Assembly (NCBI GenBank): GCA_023935145.1
Contig: CM043701.1
Span: 68,014,317-68,078,316 of the forward strand
Reading direction: 5' to 3'
Source: Bretschneidera sinensis
Lineage: Eukaryota; Streptophyta; Magnoliopsida; Brassicales; Akaniaceae
Length of the DNA: 64,000 nucleotides
A program made the position numbers and the translations under genes. The notes beneath the pieces were generated by a model. That model was given only the letters and a program-made list of their open reading frames with translations. It did not search any database and had not been told where the DNA came from. Positions 54,672-64,000 of the stretch are shown piece after piece (position 1 is the stretch's first letter; every line of letters starts with the position of its first letter).

Positions 54672-57600
54672 ACTATAGGTATCGCTCTTTTCTGCGTAAG
54701 AACCATGCATCTGGCTTATTACCCAAGGCCACTCCCATTAAAGAAGGTGGATATGGTGAGTGTGCGGATTATGATGAGTAGGCATGGAAAAGATGTTAAA
54801 CCTACCAAGTCTAATACAAACCCTTTATAATTAGTAAGGAGACTTCTGTGATGAGTGTGCTTTTAATGTATTGAGGTTGTTTATAATCCAAGCATAAAGC
54901 AAGGATGATGGCTAAGGAGCCATCGTTTGATGTTGAAGAGGGTCAATCCTCTTATCATTGGTCTATGTGAGAAATTCCAAGGCTCAAGATATTTTGGTAT
55001 AAAAGACTGAGGATTTAAAGTTGTCTCTCATACTTAGACCAAAGTCTAGCCCTTTGTATTTCAAGGAAAATTAGTTGAAATTTTTTTTCAAGTACTATTA
55101 CCATACACTAATAAGAAAACCAAACACCTATTTTACAATTTATGTTCAAATAAAGTGAAACCAAACAACAACTTTAAAGTAGTGCGGTAAAAAAAATAAG
55201 TGCGATAAAAGTAAGTATGTGTAGAAGAGAAATTATTTTATATATGAAACAAAGGAAAATATTAAAACTACTTACAAAGTATGGATTAAAAACAAGAAAT
55301 AAATTAAAATTCGCACATTTAAACTAAATGAGTTAATTATGTAAGTTAAATTAGATGGATTAGGACTAAGTTATTTTAAACAAGATGAATTAAATTTGAA
55401 GATTAAATGAAATATGAATGACATGCGTGTGGATTAATTCTAAGTGCGTGCACATGCGGATGCGTGCACGTGCGTGTAGGGTGCGCGCAAAAGTGTGCGC
55501 ATGTATTCAAGTGTGTGCAATAGTATGCATATGTTTGTGGGTACATGCAACAGTGTATGCGTGCATGTGGTAGTATCTGCATGCATACAGCAATGTATGC
55601 GTGCGTGCGACAATGTATATGTGTGCTCAAGTATATATGAGTCTATGGGATATGCGCAAAAAAAATGTGTAAGTGTGTGTGATGTGCATGCAAAAGTGTG
55701 TAGGTTAAGGCAGATTTATATTGAATCAAAGTTAATTGGACTTAGGCAAATTAAACTTAGAGATTAAATTAAATGAAATAAACTAAGCTACTTTAAAAAG
55801 AAGATTAAAAAATGACTAGTAACATTTTTAATGGGCCAAAGGGGGCCCAAAATTAATAAAGACCAAGGGGGTCCAAACTTCTTCCAAAAGAATTAAATTG
55901 TACATGTAGTTAATGACAACTTAAAATAAAACATCTAACTTAGAAGACATAAAAATTCTTAAGTTACTAAACTAAAGGAAAGAACATCAAAACTACCAGT
56001 AACTCATTTATCGAAAGGAGACTACATTATGACTAGTAACTAACTAAAGAAAAGTATATAACTAGTAAGGAGAAAATAAATGCTAAGAAACTAGTGAATG
56101 CCTTAAGATTAATTTTATTAAATGAGCTAAATTAATCTAGTCCATTTTTAATGTGGTTTTAACACATAAACCATACTAACAATTTATTTTTCAAGGAGGA
56201 GAAGTTTAACCAACCTTCTTTCACTATGGAAAATTTCCACGTATAGAGATAATCCTTGGAGATCTGCATGCTTTAGTGGATTTGATGAAGTAGGAAGTTT
56301 AACTTTGATAAAGGATTAGAAGATCAAAACCAAACGGTGGCCGAAAATAGAAGGAAGAATACACTTTTGTTCTTCTTTGTTTCCCTCATGTGTTTCTCTC
56401 TTTCCTTTATTGTTTGTGTGCTCTCTTTTGATTACTTTGTTTCTCTCTTTGATTTCTCTAAACTTCTCTAATTTTTTTCTCTCTACTCTTGTAACACTTT
56501 ACTTTAGTTTTTTTTTTGTTGGCGTTTTGTGTTAGCAAAGCGGGATGTATTTATAGGAGGAGTAAGGGTTGGCCAAGGGATTAAAAAAAATAAATGGTGA
56601 AAATGAGATTCATGGTCAGCCATATAGGGAGGGGAAAAAGGGGTTTCAACTTTTGAGATGAAAAACTGTATCACATTTAGGGTGGAAAGGTGAGGCTAGA
56701 GAAGATGAGGTGTGGTAAACAAAGTGAAAAGTGAGAGGGAAAAGCCTTTTAGATGGCTGCTTATGGGGAAGAGGGAGGGGTTTCTTTTAGGTGAAAAAAT
56801 GAAGAACAAGGTTTGTTTCAAAAAGGTGAACAAGAAAGTACAATTTGGGGTGTTTTCAAAAAAGCAAAAGCAAAAAACCGTAAGAAGAAATTCTCCTTGG
56901 TGTGGCCGGCCATTAGGGAAAAAGTGTGCAATTAATAAAGCAAAAGATAGGGGAAAGAAGGCTTCAAAATTATACTCACATAAAAAAAAAAAATTGTTGT
57001 TTTTTAGTTAATTTAGGTGATTTTTTTTGGGTATAAAATGTGATTTTTAGGTAGAAAAGATGGTATTTGGTATTTAGGAAACGGTGGAAGCTTAATAAGG
57101 TAATATCCAATTAACTAACCAAAAAGACAAGAAGAGAAACTCGTTCTTTTTGGTACACATTGCTATCCAAACAAAGAGAAAAATCTATTGTTTAAAAAAT
57201 AAATAGTTGTTTTTTAAGTGAAAACTGTGTTGTTTCTTGTGTAGAAAATGTGGTACTTGGTAAATAGGAAGGTGGGGGAACCTAAGAGGGGAAGGTAAGT
57301 TCAAAAAGCAAAAAGAAAGAGGGAAAAAGTCATCTTCATGGTCAGCCACATATGGAGGGGAGAAAGACAACTTTTTGCTTTGTAAAAAGAGAGATTATCT
57401 TGAGAAAAGTGAACCAATCAAAAGGTGACAAATGGAGGATGAAATTGGAAGTTCACCCTTAAAAATTAAAAGTATTTTTGGGCTTGAAACTTGGGCCAAA
57501 AGTGTTTGGGCTGAGAAAAAATCATTGGACTTTAGTGGGTTTTGGATTTGACCAAAATTTAAATGAAAATTTTGATATTGAATTTGGTTGAATAAAATAA

Positions 57601-57785
57601 GGCCCAATTGATTTAACTCAAAGTGGATTTAATGGATTGAACTAAAGGGGCTTGCAGTTGGTTCTACTACTTAATTAAATTTGAACCTCCACACTTACCA
57701 AGTCTGAGCATACTAGGATCAAAGATTTGTCATACGAACCCGTGCATGGTTCGTTGAAAAAAATTGAAACGAAAATGGGTATCTA
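54672..57785 (-). repeat. Tat/Ogre-like 5' LTR, about 3.1 kb
   Basis: On the minus strand it begins TGTGTAGATACCCATTTTCG (57789-57770), the style of Tat-lineage LTR starts. TATA box TATAAATA on the minus strand near 56553-56546. A 290-bp block of alternating purines and pyrimidines (55430-55720) lies downstream. The plus-strand fragment at 42700-44343 is a shorter copy. No open frame here is convincing; Lys-rich and Phe-rich frames reflect base composition. Confidence 0.65.
55430..55720. repeat. TG/CG-rich alternating purine-pyrimidine block
   Basis: Degenerate units such as GTGTATGCGTGCATG repeat every 20-25 bases. The composition favours left-handed DNA. The shorter Tat-like LTR copy lacks it. 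Confidence 0.8.
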
Positions 57786-57789
57786 CACA

Positions 57790-58211
57790 CAAGATATGAC
57801 AGTAGTAATAATATAGAAATGAAAGGGCCAATGGATATAATTCTAGAAATTAAATTTAACCGGGGGTTTAATTGTAGCTCTAGATATCCTAGAGTCTTTA
57901 GGAGTAAAGGATATATAAATAAGATTTCTATTTTATGGAAACCCTAGATATAACTTTTAGAGATTAAGATCAAATCTTAAACCGTCTCTCTAAGGCACAA
58001 AAACGAAGAAGAAAAAAAATTAGAGCTAGTGCACTTAAATTTTGGCTACCCTAATTTTTCTTCCTCGTTGACGTGTTCAACATCAAAATGGGGACAATCT
58101 CTAATTCTAAATTGCTCATGTGGGTACACTTAGAGGCCAGATGCTTGAACGGCTCATGAACCTGTTTGAGTTACTAATAATCTCCATTAAAGCAAAGGTA
58201 TAAATCCCTAA
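57790..58211 (+). other. Unassigned LTR-like sequence with a TATA box, split by solo LTR L
   Basis: No gene. GATATATAAATAAGAT near 57929 is a good TATA match, followed about 50 bp later by an A-rich leader. It continues at 60265 after the solo LTR. Probably an old LTR fragment; the family is not recognised. Confidence 0.4.
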
Positions 58212-58216
58212 CCTTG

Positions 58217-60259
58217 TATAATAACCCATCCTGAGTGGGTCCTACTTGAGATGACATCCTTAGTTTTCATAACTGAGCACCTGGACAATTATAATTTGAA
58301 TAGAATCTAACACAAATGTAGGATAACATATGTATATCATAGTAAATAAGTGCAACTTGATCCATAATACTATCCTTTAACTTTACAAAGGGACGTCTCA
58401 AGAGATGTAAACTTCAAAATATACAACTTGATGCCAATTACTAGACTACTAATACAAAAAGGATTTGATAAGGATGCCAGCATATGGACCTACCTAGAGA
58501 CCTCTTCTTCCTTGCTACTTCACTTACGGCTCAAGATCCTCGAATAATCTTCCTGAAATAGTAAGAGGCAGAGGGTGAGTTAAAAAGCTCAGTGAGTAAT
58601 AACATTACTCGGAGTAATCTAAGAAATCCATTTATAAAACCCCTTGTGGGTAATTTAGTACATAATCAAATTTTATATAATTATGTCTTTATACAATATA
58701 TAGCAGTTCATAAGGCTCGTGGATTCTGAATATACAACTCCAGTATGATATATGGTACAATTTAAAACACTCCTTCAATCATTTTAATTATTTACCCTTT
58801 CAATCGGTTAGTTCACGAATATCAAGATGTCTCCCATTTATTTACCCTCTCTCTACCCCTTACAAAGCGAGGTCTCCACTTCCAAGAACAAGGATCTCCT
58901 CCCTACCCCTTATCAATGGTGTTATAACGTTTAACATACTCGTACATCCTCCATACTCCTTACTGTGTGGAATTTACATAACCCCTAAATAAATCCATTC
59001 ATTTCACATTACACAATAACAATGACAGTAATAAAACAAATACAAAGTATTCTTGGCAATATAATCTTTCAATACACATTTCATGAACTAATTATATTCA
59101 ACATCCCCCAAACATATAGATTTTTAATACACGAGTATTATCTACATGCATCTCATGCTCCTTAAATCTATTATTTTATCATTCATGAAATACTTAAGTC
59201 CTTACTAACATGTATGATATAAACTTTTAATTTCATTCGATTCTCGCACTTACTAAGAGTAAGGTGATACTCACCTTGGAGGCTAAGCCTTCACTCTCGA
59301 ATCGCCTCATTTCCCTTAGAACATTCCTCAAATACACCTAAAGAATTCATCGATCAAAATCAACCTTTGAGGTGTATACAATTAAATACTAATTGCTCAC
59401 GTTAAGAAATCAAGATCAACTATTTAATTAGTCTAATTATCCTTAAGGGCTTGTAACACGAAGGAGAAAGAGAATTTTGATGTAAAAATTTGAAAATAGG
59501 GTTGCACAGTCGACTGTCTTACTTGCACAATCAACTGTGAGACTTCCAAGGAGTTTCACAGTCGACTGTTTAACTCCATGGCCGAATATCTAAATTGCAC
59601 AGTTAACTGTGTTAAGGATCTGAACTCTCTGCCTCTTCCACATTTGATTCTGTAATCGCGATAGTCGATTGTCTGAAGCTAAAAAATGGGCAAAAATCTT
59701 ACTTTTTACTTTTGATAACCAAATCAAACCTTCATAAAATCCCAAAACCTTTTGAAACACAATGTTTCCAAGACCTTAAATCAATTTTCTACATTATCCA
59801 TAGCAAATCTTTCAAGTTAAAATCTTCAAATACACAACCAAGAACAAAACTCTTTTCTTCAAAACCAATAACCTAACTTTTTCTTAAATTCTTTCTGGAA
59901 CACAATTTGAATCCATAATCTTGAAACAAAAGCTAAAGAATCTTGAGAGATATGAAAGGAAGAAAACTTACTTGAGATCTTTGTACTTGAACTAGCTAAA
60001 ATCAAAGGAAGAAGAGAAAAGAGGAAACTAGGTTTTATTTTGAAAGGAAAAAATAAAAGAGTTGAAAAATGAAGAACTTTCCTATACTTAACTATTTATA
60101 CCACTTTATGAAATAAAAAAGTTAGAGAGACTTTCTTCTCAAAAATCCCCAACTAATTAACTCATCATTAAATTATTAAGGTCTCAAAAACACTCACACA
60201 ACATTTAAATTTAATACACCACTAAATAATTAAATTAAAAGAAGGAGACGAGCTCTACA
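58217..60259 (-). repeat. Chromovirus solo LTR L
   Basis: 2043 bp, almost the same length as LTR J. On the minus strand it starts TGTAGAGCTC and ends GGGTTATTATA; the last CA has become TA. ccttg at 58212-58216 and 60260-60264 is a perfect 5-bp target duplication, so the internal part was removed by LTR-LTR recombination. TATA box TATAAATA (60100-60093). A cluster of CACAGTCGACTGT-like palindromes lies at 59506-59670. Confidence 0.82.
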
Positions 60260-60264
60260 CCTTG

Positions 60265-61167
60265 TATTATGTTTTGAATTCTCATCCTAATGAATCCTAG
60301 AGAGTTTCTTGGTTAAGTATATTGGCATGAAAAACTTTAAATTCCTCCAATTCTGCATTCGTTTGGCCTTACAATAGAAACGGTTTGTGGCTATTAAATT
60401 GTTTTTGAAATGATGAATGGTAAAAAGCAATGAGAACAGTTTTTCTAACATAAATTTAGTTTCTTTAGAACATAAATCATTTTTAAGGGTGTCTGACCTA
60501 TATTCTATTTATTGAAGAAAATCATTTCATAAACTCTATTAAATAGGTTCCAAGTATTTATCTTAACATTTAAGCATTACTTAGTATTTTTGGAATCTTT
60601 TTCCCTCTACTCGAGCTTCAAATCTCTTTGTGTTTTACTAAGTATTTTACGCGTTTTCACCAAGATTTTTTCGAAGAATAATTTTTTCCTGCAATTGCCT
60701 CTTAGCCTAGAATTTTTGGCCTTGACTGTCCGAGCTTTGTTTTTAAGGTATAGTTAACGCAGCTTGGCTGTCTACCTTTTAATTGTCTAAATATACGCGC
60801 TCTTTGGCCAATGTTTCTCGGACTTTTAACCCTTGGGTAATCCAAGCTACTTTGTTTGAACACTTTTAGAAAAACTTTTAGCTTTTATGCTCTTCTCAAG
60901 TTTTGAATCTATTTACTTTAGAAATTTATTCAAGTATTTGAGCTCGATAATACCTATACTCAAGGTCGTGGGGGTACCCAGCCCAAGGAAGAGGTTCATC
61001 ATCCTATAGCCATTTCCATACACATGAGTGTGTGTTAGATCTTCTAAATCTGGGTAATTAATCCAAAGACGATTTGCTCTTATCTAAGAATTAATCAAAT
61101 TGAGTTTTATAGTTTGTGGGACTTGTCCTATTTTGGCTAGTATTCCACTCTCTCAGCCTAGCAATAT
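60265..61167. other. Unassigned non-coding sequence
   Basis: No gene or recognised repeat. It continues the sequence left of L (57790-58211) and ends at aatat (61163-61167), the left target site of chromovirus J. Confidence 0.5.
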
Positions 61168-63209
61168 TGTAACGACCTATCCTAGGTTGGCCACCCCTGA
61201 GACGGTGTCATCACATTTTGAAAATCTCAGCACGGTACATATATGCAACAATAAAAATTTACCAACTGTAAGTATTTACATCCAATCCTTCTTAATAGGG
61301 GAGATATATCATTCAAATCTCAACTTAAACATTGTATACAACATAATATGCATGAATATTTTCAAATGTTTTTTTTTCTCATTAGTCTGAGGATGTGAAC
61401 CACGTGACTTACAGCTAATAAATTCGTCTGAATCTCAGCTCACCAACTATCTGTCTTGCCTGCCGCCTGAAATCCTTTAACATTGAGGGACGAGCTTCAT
61501 AAGCTCAGTGAATTAAATTTACTAGAAGTATTCAATTTGTATAAATAGTCTTTTGATATTTAATCATTTATATCTCATATAACTTGATAATAACATTCTA
61601 CTGTCACTACACATATCATAAATCCCATTCTCTATCAATCTCTTCTTATTATACATTTGTTCACCTTGAGACCATCAATTATCTCTTAATTACCTCGTTA
61701 TGAGGTTCACAGTATATAGTCTACAATTTAGATAGTTCTTATCATATCATACTTTCATGTTTCTTTGTCACCATAATTGTCTCTTTGTGAGACTCGTTCA
61801 TCTAAAATAAATTTACAATAACAAAACAACACTTTAGCATTTCAGTAATAAAATCAATATTTAAAACAGATGCAGTGCATGAATTATTATTAGGGAACAT
61901 CTTCCCATAGGTTGACATGTTTTTATCTTAGACTGGCTGCCTTCTTGGTTCTTTTATTTCATTTAGACCGGCCCCCTCCCGATTATTTTATTTCCAACAT
62001 ATACCGGTTGTCACGGTTTTTTTTAGACTGGCCTTTTCCCGGTTCTTTTATTTTCAGCATATACCGGTTGTCACGGTTTTTCATTTAGACCGATTCCCTC
62101 TTGGTTCTTTTATTTCATGCATATGCATATGAACAATGATATGAAATATGCATATGAACAATAATACAAAAACAAGCATATATTCAGACTTTCAATTTAG
62201 CTATCCTGCTTTTTCTCAAATTATTATTTGATCAATTTCACTAAATTATTCTCCTTATATATCATATCAATTTATCATCCCTAGTTCGTCAAGAATTTAA
62301 CTGATCACCTTTATTATTAAATCGACTCATTATTCCAATAGTATTACTTCTCATATAATAACTTCCTACATATCAATTATACCTATCATACCCATTAAAC
62401 AACTTTCATTTATCATCAAATCATTGGTTAATAATTTATTCAAATATTATCACTATATATTTCATATTTATCTTGATTACTTAAAGTAAATCTAACTCAC
62501 CACGTAGTACTTAAAGCTACACGTGGATCACCTCCTTGCTTTTCCTATTCCTCTCAGCAGTTTCCCCTAGTAGCTGATCGTCAACACCTGACATAATATA
62601 CATATTAAATTCTAATTTATTCTTCAATTCTTCCATAATTTACACCCTTTGAAAATTCTCACATTGAATTCTGTGAATTTCATGTATTCTAAAATTCAAA
62701 AATAAGCTTCACGTTATTACCTTTTGTTTTTCTTAGAGCTTCCCGTGACTCTCTATAAAATTCTCTCATAAACCCCTTCGAAATTTTACCTTTCAATCTT
62801 TCTTTCGATCCCCAAGTGTTTAAAGAAATAGAATAGTTTAGATTTGAGATTGAAGAAAACCAAACAGGATTTGGGAAAACTAATACAACAATTCAATAAA
62901 TATAATAAAATTTATGCGGCACCGTTCGTCACTTGCTTTCTTGCTGTGCAACATGCAGGGAGTTTGTGATTTCTTTGGCAACACCTGCAGCCAGGTGTTG
63001 CCACGTGCCTCTTTTTTAACTTTTTTTTAATTCTTTTTCTTCTTTTTCTTTTATCTGGATGATTTTTTTTCTTTTTCATTTTCTTTTTCTTTACACCACC
63101 ACGCGTCCATTTTTTTAAAGAATTGTTTTATAAAAATTAAAATTTTCACATATATATATTATTTATTAAATTACTTCTTTACCCTTTCTTTACGAATACG
63201 GGTATTACA
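61168..63209 (-). repeat. Chromovirus J 3' LTR
   Basis: 2042 bp, complete: plus-strand TGTAACGACC to GGGTATTACA. It aligns with the F LTR (7276-8449) and with E and H. The minisatellite is at about 61930-62110. Confidence 0.92.
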
Positions 63210-63872
63210 ATTCTACCCATCTTACAAAAATTTCGTCCCCGAAATTTCTTTACCTAATTCATGAAAGAGTTGGAGGTATTCTTTCCTCATTCTTGCTTCA
63301 TGCTCCTAAGTGACTTCTTTGACATCTTTGTTCCGCCAAAATATTTGAATCAAAGGAATGACTTTATCACATAAGACTTATTCCTTCCTATCTAGAATTC
63401 TGACTGGTACTTGCATAAAAGTCAAATCTTCCTAAAGTTTTATCGCCTAATTCGAGATACTATGGGATTCATCATGTAAATACTTTATCAAAAGTGAGAC
63501 ATGAAATACATTATGTAATTGTTTAACTTGGAGGCAAATCAAATCTAAATGTTACTGGTCCAACTCTCTTAATCACCTCATATGGCCCCACAAATCTTGA
63601 GCTCAACTTTCCTTTCTTTTTAAACCTCAGCACGCCCTTTCACGGAGATATCTTCAAACATACCTAATCACAACTTGAAACTCGAGAGGTCGTCCTTTAT
63701 TATCAGCACATCCCTTCTGTTTGTTTTGTGCTGCTCTAAGGTTCTCTCTAACAAGTTTGATCCTCTCAGTAGTTAGATCTATCATTTTTGGACCAAATGT
63801 ATTTCTCTCTCCGACTTCTTCGCAGCATACTAGAGTTCTACACCTCCTACCATATAAAGCTTCAAATGGTGC
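63210..63872 (-). pseudogene. Chromovirus J pol 3' end, cut by LTR K
   Basis: On the minus strand, the end of the integrase (FEALYGRRCRTLVCCEEVGER, RIKLVRENLRAAQNKQKGCAD) and, in broken frames, the C-terminal region and chromodomain up to the LTR. It stops at 63872 where LTR K begins, cutting the integrase just before the FEALYG motif. ggtgc (63868-63872) would be the target site. Confidence 0.85.
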
Positions 63873-63917
63873 TGTAACGACCCATCCCGGGTTGACCACC
63901 CCTGAGATGGTGTCAAC
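63873..63917 (-). mobile_element. Chromovirus LTR K, first 45 bp
   Basis: TGTAACGACCCATCCCGGG terminus, the same family as J, inserted into J. Cut after 45 bp by a Copia LTR (tcaac 63913-63917). Confidence 0.85.
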
Positions 63918-64000
63918 TGTTGGAAATCACCTCACAAGAATGCCCAGGTGATGATTCCCAAACACTCAAATCTAGAATGACTTGTAATGAAATGAAACAG
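63918..64000 (-). mobile_element. Copia LTR, partial at the window end
   Basis: Starts TGTTGGAAATCACC and follows LTR Copia-2 (AATGACTTGTAATGAA), so it is closer to Copia-2 than to Copia-1. Orientation is inferred from LTR sequence only. Confidence 0.85.

Noticed and set aside
55403..55767. His/Cys-rich and Cys/Val-rich frames as zinc-binding peptides
   Set aside because: They come from the alternating purine-pyrimidine repeat; periodic residues follow the repeat, not a protein fold.
56712..57011. Lys-rich 99-codon frame
   Set aside because: Lies in an A-rich Tat-like LTR; the composition explains it and no domain is visible.
1..64000. Host genes, tRNA, rRNA or organellar DNA
   Set aside because: No multi-exon coding pattern, tRNA-like fold or organellar sequence was recognised; all protein similarity is to retrotransposon domains.

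Overview
The window is repeat-rich nuclear DNA of a flowering plant, most likely a eudicot. I base this on the element families: Copia, Athila-type Ty3/gypsy, Tekay/Del-like chromoviruses and Tat/Ogre-type LTRs, with plant tRNA-Met, tRNA-Asp and tRNA-Arg primer sites. I found no host gene, tRNA, rRNA or organellar insert. Nearly every base belongs to LTR retrotransposons, almost all decayed by stops, frameshifts and deletions, and stacked inside each other.

Left part, 1-24693, mostly minus strand. Copia-1 (315-6051, TSD catca) sits in the gag of chromovirus F (6057-8449). A second LTR of the same Copia family (1-282) lies tail to tail with it, 32 bp away. The LTR of F is cut by Athila element D (8450-17421), the only element here with the full Athila layout: pol, a third ORF (11484-12716) and a 3' LTR. 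The gag of D is cut by Athila element C (17422-about 21043). C runs through a rearrangement breakpoint into Copia-2 (about 21044-24693), which has lost its 3' half.

Middle, 24694-41923, plus strand. Chromovirus E (RT 24694-25816; RNase H, integrase, chromodomain and 3' LTR 37896-41923) is split in its RT by Athila element A (25817-37890, TSD ctgga). The gag of A is split by Athila element B (28266-34738, TSD tcacc). A and B are gag-only, non-autonomous elements. B shares its LTR ends and 3' UTR with D, so D looks like its autonomous relative.

Right part, 41924-64000. A plus-strand Tat/Ogre-like LTR fragment (about 42700-44343) is followed by chromovirus H (5' LTR 44344-46471 plus a gag remnant), a non-coding stretch with a 0.37-kb tandem duplication, Athila element G (48029-54442), an inverted Tat/Ogre-like 5' LTR (about 54672-57785), a chromovirus solo LTR L (58217-60259, TSD ccttg), and chromovirus J (61168-63872), whose integrase is hit by LTR K (63873), itself hit by another Copia LTR (63918 to the window end).

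No cellular pathway is encoded. The main interest is how the elements are built: mosaic LTRs that share modules between families, GC-rich palindromic cassettes upstream of the TATA box in Copia and Athila LTRs, three spaced purine tracts in Athila 3' UTRs, a shared hairpin junction where pol has been lost, an in-frame 20-residue repeat expansion in a Copia gag, and an Athila third ORF without an upstream ATG.
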